13,009 nt of DNA from Gammaproteobacteria bacterium (lineage in GTDB: Bacteria; Pseudomonadota; Gammaproteobacteria; Steroidobacterales; JACDCP01): positions 1 to 13,009 of the forward strand of contig JACDCP010000044.1 of the NCBI GenBank assembly GCA_013817465.1, written 5' to 3'. The notes under the pieces were generated by a model. It made no database searches, was not told the origin of the DNA, and saw only the letters and a program-made list of their open reading frames with translations. This document shows positions 7,851 to 13,009 of this stretch, piece after piece (the first letter of the stretch is position 1; each line of letters begins with the position of its first letter). Made by a program: the position numbers and the translations under genes.

Positions 7851-7925
7851 GGGGACATTCCTGATTTCCAGTTGCCAGCTCGAAACAAGGATTGTCCGAT
7901 CAGCCTCGGAAATCAGGAGTGTCCC
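7851..7925. repeat. GGGGACATTCC-family palindromic element, degenerate copy
   Basis: The outer left arm GGGGACATTCCTGATTTCC (7851-7869) is identical to the one at 5884. The outer right arm at 7908-7925 is its inverse with a mismatch at 7919 and a T in place of the terminal C at 7926. Inside lies a third, more diverged inverted half at 7882-7897 (GAAACAAGGATTGTCC), so the element may hold two nested or tandem hairpins. It lies in the gap between ubiD and the ParA-like gene, immediately upstream of the latter's ribosome binding site, and would be part of its untranslated leader. Confidence 0.8.
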
Positions 7926-7941
7926 TGTTTCCTTCAATCCG

Positions 7942-7975
7942 TCTCGCGACTTCTCCCCACTATCGCGAGAGTATA
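7942..7975 (-). promoter_or_regulatory. possible promoter and operator-like dyad before the ParA-like gene
   Basis: TCTCGCGA (7942-7949) and TCGCGAGA (7963-7970) form a perfect 8-bp inverted repeat with a 13-bp spacer. On the minus strand a good -10 box TATACT occupies 7975-7970, just touching the dyad, so the predicted start of transcription would fall within it. No convincing -35 box is visible 17 bp further up. The dyad could be an operator for the ParA-like gene or a weak stem after the ubiD stop at 8032; there is no T-tract to support a terminator. Confidence 0.3.
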
Positions 7976-8031
7976 GACGAGTCGTTCGCACCGCTACGAA
8001 CGAGCTGGCCGAATGAATTCCGCCCTTGTAT

Positions 8032-9495
8032 CTACAATCCGAGCTCCGGCCACAGCGTGTCGATGCGTTGCACGATCTCCTCACTCATGCGAATTGGCTC
8101 GCCCCAGGCCCGTGTCGTCTCGCCCGGCCACTTGCGCGTCGCGTCAAAGCCGAGCTTCGAACCGAGACCGGCGACCGGCGAGGCGAAGTCGAGATAGTCG
8201 ATCGGCGTATTTTCGACGATAACCGTGTCGCGCGCCGGATCCATGCGTGTCGTCACTGCCCAGATCACGTCCGGCCAGTGGCGCACGTCGATGTCATCGT
8301 CGGTCACGATCACGAATTTGGTATACATGAACTGGCGCAGGAACGACCAGACGCCGAACATGACGCGCTTGGCATGGCCCGGGTATTGCTTGGCCATGCT
8401 CACCACCGCGAGCCGGTACGAGCAGCCCTCAGGGGGCAGATAGAAGTCGACGATCTCCGGAAACTGTCGCTTGAGGATCGGCACCAGCACCTCGTTGAGC
8501 GCGACGCCGAGCACGGCCGGCTCATCCGGCGGCCGCCCCGTGTAGGTGCTGTGGTAGATCGGGTCGTCGCGAAAACTCATGCGTGTGACCGTAAACACGG
8601 GAAATTCCTCGACCTCGTTGTAGTAGCCCGTGTGATCGCCGAACGGGCCTTCCGGCGCCGTGTCGCCGGACGCGATGTGCCCTTCGAGGACGATCTCGGC
8701 GCTCGCCGGCACTTCGAGATCCCCGCCGATGCAGCGCACGAGCTCGCTGCGGCCGCCGCGCAGCAGACCCGCGAACGCGTATTCCGACAGCGTATCCGGG
8801 ATCGGCGTCACTGCTGCAAGCATGGTCGCCGGATCGGCGCCGAGCACGACCGCCACCGGAAACGGCTCGCCCGGATGCGCACGCTGCCAGTCGCGAAAGT
8901 CGAGCGCCCCGCCACGATGCGCCAGCCAGCGCATGATCACGCGATTCGGGCCCAGGAGCTGCTGGCGGTAGATGCCGAGGTTCTGCCGCGGTTTGTCAGG
9001 TCCGCGCGTGACGACCAGCCCCCAGGTGATGAGCGGTCCGGCGTCACCGGGCCAGCAGGTTTGCACCGGCAGCAGGCCGAGATTGACGTCGTCGCCCTCG
9101 ACAACATTCGTCTGGCAAAGCGCGTTGCGCACGAGCTTCGGCGCCATGCTCAACACCTTGCGGAACACCGGCAGCTTCTCCCAGGCGTCACGCATGCCGG
9201 TCGGCGCCTCCGGCTGGCGCAACGCCGCGAGCAATTCGCCGACCTCGCGCAATGCCGCCACGGACTCCGCGCCCATGCCGAGGGCCACGCGCCCGGGTGT
9301 GCCGAACAGGTTGCCGAGCACCGGCATAACGTGACCGCGCGGATTCTCGAACAGAAGCGCCGGACCGCCGCGCTTCAGCGTCCGATCGCAGATCTCGGTC
9401 ATCTCGAGCACCGGATCGACTTCGTGCACGATACGCTTGAGCTCGCCGCGGCTCTCGAGCTGCGCCATGAAATCGCGTAAGTCGCTATACTGCAT
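8032..9495 (-). CDS. ubiD: 4-hydroxy-3-polyprenylbenzoate decarboxylase (UbiD)
   Basis: Decarboxylates 4-hydroxy-3-polyprenylbenzoate in ubiquinone synthesis, using the prenylated FMN made by UbiX. The protein has 487 residues and follows E. coli UbiD almost end to end from memory: YSDLRDF..ESRGELKRI, GGPALLFENPRGH, LGNLFGTPGRVALGMG, TCWPGDAGPLITWG, RQNLGIYRQQLLG, LGADPATMLAAVTP, DTLSEYAFAGLLRG, the active-site stretch APEGPFGDHTGYYNEV (about residues 285-300), YTGRPPDEPAVLG and SFLRQFMYTKF. I chose the Met at 9495 because it aligns with the E. coli MKYNDLRD start. A Met at 9519 is also in frame, but a -10-like box on the same strand would start transcription downstream of it. The gene is divergent from dapF. 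No ubiX is in the window. Confidence 0.96.
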   Translation of the reverse strand: MQYSDLRDFMAQLESRGELKRIVHEVDPVLEMTEICDRTLKRGGPALLFENPRGHVMPVLGNLFGTPGRVALGMGAESVAALREVGELLAALRQPEAPTGMRDAWEKLPVFRKVLSMAPKLVRNALCQTNVVEGDDVNLGLLPVQTCWPGDAGPLITWGLVVTRGPDKPRQNLGIYRQQLLGPNRVIMRWLAHRGGALDFRDWQRAHPGEPFPVAVVLGADPATMLAAVTPIPDTLSEYAFAGLLRGGRSELVRCIGGDLEVPASAEIVLEGHIASGDTAPEGPFGDHTGYYNEVEEFPVFTVTRMSFRDDPIYHSTYTGRPPDEPAVLGVALNEVLVPILKRQFPEIVDFYLPPEGCSYRLAVVSMAKQYPGHAKRVMFGVWSFLRQFMYTKFVIVTDDDIDVRHWPDVIWAVTTRMDPARDTVIVENTPIDYLDFASPVAGLGSKLGFDATRKWPGETTRAWGEPIRMSEEIVQRIDTLWPELGL

Positions 9496-9520
9496 CGGCT
9501 TTTCGAATACCCGGTTCATT

Positions 9521-9529
9521 CACTATAAG
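9521..9529. promoter_or_regulatory. possible shared -10 region of the divergent ubiD and dapF genes
   Basis: CACTATAAG contains TATAAG on the plus strand (9524-9529) and TATAGT on the minus strand (9527-9522). Only 39 bp separate the chosen ubiD start from the dapF start, so promoters must overlap here or lie inside the genes. The plus-strand box would start transcription at or next to the dapF ATG at 9535, giving a leaderless message, which fits the lack of a clear ribosome binding site. The minus-strand box would start near 9515. Neither side has a convincing -35 box. Confidence 0.3.
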
Positions 9530-9534
9530 CTGAA

Positions 9535-10374
9535 ATGGAACTGCGCTTCACCAAAATGCACGGCCTGGGCAATGACTTCGTCATCGCCGATGCGCCGCCC
9601 GGCTCCCCGCCGCCGTCCGCCGACACATTGCGCCGGCTCGCCAACCGCCGCACCGGCATCGGCTTCGACCAGTTGCTGCTGCTCGAACCACCGCGACGTC
9701 CGGACAGCGAAGTGTATTACCGCATCTTCAACCCCGACGGCGAGGAGGTCGAGCAATGCGGCAACGGCGTGCGATGTATCGCCCGCTTGCTGAGCGAGCG
9801 CGGCGGCACAGAGCATGCGAAAGGCGAAACCATGGCGCTGGACAGTGCCGGCGGCATCGTCCAGGCAAGGATCGGTCGTGACGGACAGATCTCGGTGAAC
9901 ATGGGCATACCGCGCTTCGCGCCGCGCGATATTCCCTTCGAGGCGACAACGGAAGCTTACATCTATACCATTGACGTCGCAGGCACCGAGCTCGAGATCG
10001 GGGCGGTCTCGATCGGCAATCCGCATGCGGTGCTCACGGTGCCGTCCGTGGATACCGCGCCCGTCGACCGCATCGGTCCGGCACTGGAGCGTCACTCGCG
10101 GTTTCCGCGGCGGACCAATGTCGGGTTCATGCAGATAATCGATGCCGAACACATCCGGCTGCGCGTGCACGAGCGCGGCACAGGCGAGACACGGGCCTGC
10201 GGCACCGGCGCCTGCGCAGCCGTTGCGGTCGGCCGCCGTCACGGTGTGCTTGGCGAAGAGGTTGCGGTCGATCTGCCCGGCGGGCGGCTCGCCATTCACT
10301 GGGAGGGCCCCGGCGAGCCGATCTGGATGACGGGCCCGGCGGAGAAATCATTCGAGGGAACCGTCGACATATGA
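9535..10374 (+). CDS. dapF: diaminopimelate epimerase
   Basis: Interconverts LL- and meso-diaminopimelate, giving the cell-wall cross-linking amino acid and the lysine precursor. The protein has 279 residues, the usual size being about 275. It has two symmetrical halves with one catalytic cysteine each: Cys75 in EQCGNGVRC and Cys222 in TRACGTGACAA. Other family motifs are KMHGLGNDFVIAD at the start, IGFDQLLLL, FNPDGEEVEQ, SIGNPHAVL, RTNVGFMQI, HERGTGETRAC and WMTGPAEKSFEG at the end. The ATG is preceded by no evident Shine-Dalgarno sequence. The stop overlaps the next start as ATGA, so the DUF484 gene is translationally coupled. Confidence 0.97.
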   Translation: MELRFTKMHGLGNDFVIADAPPGSPPPSADTLRRLANRRTGIGFDQLLLLEPPRRPDSEVYYRIFNPDGEEVEQCGNGVRCIARLLSERGGTEHAKGETMALDSAGGIVQARIGRDGQISVNMGIPRFAPRDIPFEATTEAYIYTIDVAGTELEIGAVSIGNPHAVLTVPSVDTAPVDRIGPALERHSRFPRRTNVGFMQIIDAEHIRLRVHERGTGETRACGTGACAAVAVGRRHGVLGEEVAVDLPGGRLAIHWEGPGEPIWMTGPAEKSFEGTVDI

Positions 10375-11081
10375 CCACACAGCACAAGCGCGGCGAGGCC
10401 TTCGAGGGCATCTCGGAGGATGCAGTGGCCTGGTACCTGCAGTCACATCCCGAATTCTTCGAGCGTCACGGCCATTTGCTGACGCATCTGCGGCTGCCGC
10501 ATCAGACCGGCGGCTCGGCCATTTCGCTCGTCGAACGCCAGGTCGAGATCCTGCGCGAGCGCAACCGCAAGCTCGAGCGCAAGCTGCACGAGCTGGTCGA
10601 GGTCGCGCGCATGAACGACAAGCTCGCGGCGAAGATCCTGCGTCTGGCGCGTGAGCTCGTGGGTCCGAAGCCACCGCTGGCCGTGCTCAATGTCATCGAA
10701 TCGGCGCTGCGCGAGGATTTCGGCGCGGACGAGTCGGTCGTCGTGCTGTTCGATGCGTCAGCAAATGACGGCCTGGAAGTGCCGCAACGCCGCTTTTTGC
10801 GGCGTGCGCAGCGCAACGTGCCTGCCCTCCAGCCCTTTGACACGTTTCTGGCGGCCAACCGCCCGCGTTGCGGGCAGATTCGTGATGCCCAGCGCGACTT
10901 TCTGTTCGGCGCCGACAACAAGCAGATCGGTTCGGTCGCCATGGTGCCGCTTGGCGAGGGAGCCTCGCTTGGCTTGCTGGCGATCGGCAGCCGCGACGCA
11001 GACCGCTTCCAGCCGGCCATGAGCATGGAGTTCCTGGCGCACATCGGCGAGCTGGTCAGCCAGGCATTGAAGCCACATTGA
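10371..11081 (+). CDS. DUF484 (YigA-type) protein with GAF-like domain
   Basis: Conserved protein of 236 residues, function unknown, found between dapF and xerC as in E. coli (yigA). Residues about 12-45 hold the family's opening motif VAWYLQSHPEFFERHGHLL. A Glu/Arg-rich segment at about 45-80 (LVERQVEILRERNRKLERKL) is strongly helical and probably coiled-coil, and the rest (about 95-235) reads as a GAF-like sensory fold ending GEGASLGLLAIGSRDADRF and MEFLAHIGELVSQAL. There are no membrane segments, and no known GAF ligand residue can be assigned. ATGA overlap with dapF and direct abutment to xerC show one transcript. The position next to xerC has suggested a link to recombination or division, which is guesswork. 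Confidence 0.92.
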   Translation: MTTQHKRGEAFEGISEDAVAWYLQSHPEFFERHGHLLTHLRLPHQTGGSAISLVERQVEILRERNRKLERKLHELVEVARMNDKLAAKILRLARELVGPKPPLAVLNVIESALREDFGADESVVVLFDASANDGLEVPQRRFLRRAQRNVPALQPFDTFLAANRPRCGQIRDAQRDFLFGADNKQIGSVAMVPLGEGASLGLLAIGSRDADRFQPAMSMEFLAHIGELVSQALKPH

Positions 11082-12002
11082 ATGAACGCGGCCGGGCAGG
11101 TTGACCTCCTGCTGGAACGGTTCTTCGCGCACCTGCAGGGAGAGCGCCGGCTTTCGCCCCATACAGTGAACGCGTATCGCCGCGATCTCGCCGTGCTCGG
11201 CGAGTTCTGCGCGCGGCAGGAGATTGATGGCTGGGCAAGGCTCGACAGCCAGCATTTGCGTGAGTTCGCGGCGTTCCAGCATCGTCGGGGACTGAAGCCG
11301 CGCAGCATTCAACGTCGCCTGTCCGCCGCGCGCAGCTTCTTCAGATTTCTTATCCGCGAAGGCGAGCTCGGTGCCAACCCGGCCGCCCAGGTGCGCGCAC
11401 CACGCGCGCCGAAACACCTGCCGCAGACACTCGACGTGGACACCATGGCGCGTCTGCTCGCGTTCACGCCTGCCGATGTTCTCGGCGTGCGGGATCTTGC
11501 AATGATGGAGCTCTTCTACTCCTCCGGGCTGCGCCTCGCCGAGCTCGTGAGCCTCGATCTGGAGCATCTCGACCTCAGCGACCGGACAGTGCGAATCACC
11601 GGCAAGGGCGCCAAGGTGCGTATGGTCCCGGTCGGCAGCAAGGCGCGCGGGGCGCTGGCCGCCTGGCTCGCACAGCGTAGCGAGCTCGCCGCGCCCGAGG
11701 AGCAGGCAGTGTTCGTGGGCCGGCGCGGCCGGCGCATCCATCCACGCAGCGTGCAGGCGCGAGTGCGCTGCTGGGCGCGTCGCCAGGGCATCCCGGCCCA
11801 CGTGCATCCGCACCTGTTCCGGCACTCCTTCGCCAGCCATCTGCTCGAATCGAGCGGAGATCTGCGGGGCGTGCAGGAGCTGCTCGGGCACGCCGACATC
11901 GGCACTACGCAGATCTATACCCACCTTGACTTCCAGCACCTTGCCCGCATATACGACGCCGCGCACCCCCGTGCGCGACGCCGGAAAAGGGGACATTCCT
12001 GA
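11082..12002 (+). CDS. xerC: site-specific tyrosine recombinase XerC
   Basis: With XerD it resolves chromosome dimers at dif during division. The protein has 306 residues. The N-terminal SAM-like DNA-binding domain (about 5-95) includes LQGERRLSPHTVNAYRRDL, and the catalytic domain (about 110-290) carries Arg151 (SSGLRLAEL), Lys175 (TGKGAKVR), His244 and Arg247 (HPHLFRHSFASHLL), His270 (LLGHADIGTTQ) and the nucleophile Tyr279 (IYTH). These match E. coli XerC R148, K172, H240, R243, H266 and Y275. The position after dapF-DUF484 distinguishes it from XerD. The ATG follows the DUF484 stop directly. The last residues KRGHS and the TGA lie in a copy of the GGGGACATTCC repeat, so the natural C-terminus was probably Arg/Lys-rich and ended within a few residues of this point. 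Confidence 0.96.
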   Translation: MNAAGQVDLLLERFFAHLQGERRLSPHTVNAYRRDLAVLGEFCARQEIDGWARLDSQHLREFAAFQHRRGLKPRSIQRRLSAARSFFRFLIREGELGANPAAQVRAPRAPKHLPQTLDVDTMARLLAFTPADVLGVRDLAMMELFYSSGLRLAELVSLDLEHLDLSDRTVRITGKGAKVRMVPVGSKARGALAAWLAQRSELAAPEEQAVFVGRRGRRIHPRSVQARVRCWARRQGIPAHVHPHLFRHSFASHLLESSGDLRGVQELLGHADIGTTQIYTHLDFQHLARIYDAAHPRARRRKRGHS

Positions 12003-12007
12003 TTTTC
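11989..12007 (+). repeat. single arm of the GGGGACATTCC repeat family
   Basis: GGGGACATTCCTGATTTTC differs from the arms at 5884 and 7851 by one base (position 18). No inverted partner is found in the following 75 bp, so this is a half element without a terminator hairpin. It is preceded by AAAA, as the 5884 copy is preceded by AAAAC. It supplies the codons GGA-CAT-TCC and the TGA stop of xerC (12000-12002) and lies 19 bp before the hslV promoter. Confidence 0.8.
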
Positions 12008-12025
12008 AAATGCGGCAACGACCTG

Positions 12026-12053
12026 TTGAAACCGGCCTCGCCGCACCCGATAT
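12026..12053 (+). promoter_or_regulatory. sigma-32 (RpoH) heat-shock promoter of hslVU
   Basis: A -35 box TTGAAA (12026-12031), a 14-bp spacer and a -10 box CCCGATAT (12046-12053) match the known RpoH consensus CTTGAAA / CCCCATNT, with G at 12049 in place of C and G in place of the leading C at 12025. The expected start is near 12060, leaving about a 20-base leader before the hslV ATG. hslVU is a classical RpoH operon in E. coli, which agrees. A sigma-70 reading using TATATC (12051-12056) would need a 19-bp spacer and is weaker. Confidence 0.7.
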
Positions 12054-12080
12054 ATCTTCCCCACTAGCCAAGAACCCACG

Positions 12081-12623
12081 ATGCAACAGTTTCGCGGAAC
12101 AACGATCCTTTCGGTGCGCCGTAACGGCATAGTCGCCGTCGGCGGCGACGGGCAGGTGTCGATGGGCAATACCGTCATGAAAGGCAACGCGCGCAAAGTG
12201 CGCTCGCTGTTCGACGGCAAGGTGCTGGCGGGTTTTGCCGGCGGCACGGCAGACGCGTTCACATTGTTCGAACGCTTCGAGGGCAAGCTCGAGCAGTACG
12301 GCAATCTGACGCGGGCCGCAATCGAGCTGGCCAAGGACTGGCGCACGGATCGTATGCTGCGTCGGCTCGAGGCGCTGCTCTGCGTCGCGGACGTGGAGAA
12401 GTCGCTGGTCATCTCCGGCAACGGCGACGTCATCGAGCCCGAGCACGACCTCATGGCCATCGGCTCGGGCGGCGCTTATGCGCAGGCCGCAGCGCGTGCG
12501 CTGATGGAGAACACGGAGCTGGATGCCCGAACGATCGTAGAGGAGGCCCTGGGGATCGCCGCCGAAATCTGCGTGTTCACCAATCGCAACCTCGTTATCG
12601 AAACGCTCGGCACGAGCGAATGA
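12081..12623 (+). CDS. hslV: ATP-dependent protease peptidase subunit HslV (ClpQ)
   Basis: Proteolytic subunit of the HslVU (ClpYQ) chaperone-protease, a double hexamer capped by HslU rings that degrades misfolded and regulatory proteins. The protein has 180 residues and matches the family throughout: TTILSVRRNG, GDGQVSMGNTVMKGNARKVR, AGFAGGTADAFTLFERFE, ELAKDWRTDRMLRRLEALL, ISGNGDVIEPEHDLMAIGSGG and AAARALMENTEL. The catalytic N-terminal threonine is expected to be Thr7, exposed after removal of MQQFRG; E. coli HslV starts MTTI and only loses Met. The ribosome binding site is weak (AAGA at about 8 bases upstream). It is followed after 4 bp by hslU and has its own heat-shock promoter. Confidence 0.97.
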   Translation: MQQFRGTTILSVRRNGIVAVGGDGQVSMGNTVMKGNARKVRSLFDGKVLAGFAGGTADAFTLFERFEGKLEQYGNLTRAAIELAKDWRTDRMLRRLEALLCVADVEKSLVISGNGDVIEPEHDLMAIGSGGAYAQAAARALMENTELDARTIVEEALGIAAEICVFTNRNLVIETLGTSE

Positions 12624-12627
12624 AATC

Positions 12628-13009
12628 ATGTCCGAAATGACCCCGCGCGAGATCGTCCAGGAGCTCGACAAGCACATTATCGGCCAGCAGGCCGCCAAAC
12701 GCGCAGTTGCAATTGCGTTGCGCAATCGCTGGCGGCGCGTGCAGGTCGAGGAGCCGCTGCGCAGCGAAATCACGCCGAAGAACATCCTCATGATCGGACC
12801 GACGGGCGTCGGCAAGACCGAGATCGCGCGCCGGCTCTCGCGGCTCGCGAACGCGCCGTTCATCAAGGTCGAGGCGACCAAATTCACCGAAGTCGGTTAC
12901 GTCGGCCGCGAAGTCGACTCGATCATCCGCGATCTCACCGACGTCGCCGTCAAGATGACCCGCGAGACCGAGATGGGCAAGGTCCGGCATCGCGCGCAGG
13001 ACGCCGCCG
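12628..13009 (+). CDS. hslU: ATP-dependent protease ATPase subunit HslU (ClpY), 3' end missing
   Basis: AAA+ unfoldase that feeds substrates to HslV. Only the first 127 residues of about 440 are present; the frame is open to the right edge. The start MSEMTPREIVQELDKHIIGQ is the standard family N-terminus, and KRAVAIALRNRWRR follows. Walker A GPTGVGKT spans residues 57-64, then come RLSRLANAPFIKVEATKFTEVGYVGREVDSIIRDL and the beginning of the family-specific I-domain (VKMTRE). The ATG lies 4 bp after the hslV stop, with a purine-rich GAGCGA about 8 bases upstream, so the two subunits are co-expressed from the heat-shock promoter. Confidence 0.96.
   Translation, partial: MSEMTPREIVQELDKHIIGQQAAKRAVAIALRNRWRRVQVEEPLRSEITPKNILMIGPTGVGKTEIARRLSRLANAPFIKVEATKFTEVGYVGREVDSIIRDLTDVAVKMTRETEMGKVRHRAQDAA

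Noticed and set aside
7840..7888. N-terminal extension of the ParA-like gene to 7888 in the second-half frame
   Set aside because: It would translate the repeat arm and lacks Walker A in that frame. The AGGAGG-preceded ATG at 7839 in the other frame has the proper ParA N-terminus.
8026..9480. 484-codon open frame on the plus strand opposite ubiD
   Set aside because: It is the antisense shadow of a gene that matches UbiD end to end. The product is rich in His/Arg/Asp with no recognisable domain, as expected from the complement of GC-rich coding DNA.
9486..9491. TATACT as a plus-strand promoter for dapF
   Set aside because: It lies inside the ubiD coding end, and no -35-like hexamer is found 16-18 bp upstream (the site reads CGCCAT).
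10758..11996. 412-codon open frame on the minus strand opposite DUF484 and xerC
   Set aside because: Antisense shadow of two genes with clear motifs; no domain of its own.

Overview
The window is a GC-rich (by eye about two-thirds G+C), densely packed stretch of bacterial chromosome. Gene content and order point to a gammaproteobacterium. The block algZ-algR-hemC-hemD-hemX-hemY is the Pseudomonas/Xanthomonas-type arrangement, dapF-DUF484-xerC is a gammaproteobacterial cluster, and hslV-hslU follows xerC. I would place it near the Xanthomonadales/Nevskiales side rather than in the enterics, but that is inference from order and composition; no rRNA or marker phylogeny is available. Layout: (A) 1-5865, plus strand, is one tightly overlapping operon. 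It holds a 5'-truncated AlgZ/LytS sensor kinase, an AlgR/LytTR regulator, hydroxymethylbilane synthase (hemC), uroporphyrinogen-III synthase (hemD), and the membrane-anchored HemX and HemY. All junctions are 4-35 bp overlaps or direct abutments. It ends in a perfect hairpin that can act as a terminator in both directions. (B) 5914-9495, minus strand, holds ubiD, a ParA/Soj-like ATPase gene broken by an apparent one-base frameshift, and a ferredoxin/FAD/NAD oxidoreductase of the AscD/CDP-glucoseen-reductase type. UbiD with a nearby flavin reductase recalls the ubiD-fre pair of E. coli. (C) 9535-12002, plus strand and divergent from ubiD, is dapF, a DUF484 gene and xerC, coupled by overlap or abutment. 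(D) 12026-13009 is the hslVU heat-shock protease operon, preceded by a good match to a sigma-32 promoter; hslU runs off the right edge. The genes are mostly housekeeping: tetrapyrrole and ubiquinone synthesis, DAP/lysine and peptidoglycan precursors, chromosome dimer resolution, and proteolysis. The least ordinary content is a dispersed palindromic repeat with core GGGGACATTCCTGATTTCC. It occurs as inverted pairs at 5884-5927 and 7851-7925 and as a single arm at 11989-12007. Every copy lies exactly at a gene edge. In two cases the repeat supplies the last residues (-GHS) and the stop codon of unrelated proteins, the oxidoreductase and XerC. A second palindromic repeat (core GGCAGGTTTCAACCYGCC) lies upstream of the oxidoreductase. 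I found no CRISPR array, tRNA, rRNA, prophage, toxin-antitoxin or defence locus. No stretch longer than 300 bases lacks a gene; the largest gaps are 6973-7201 and 7840-8031, and both carry repeats.
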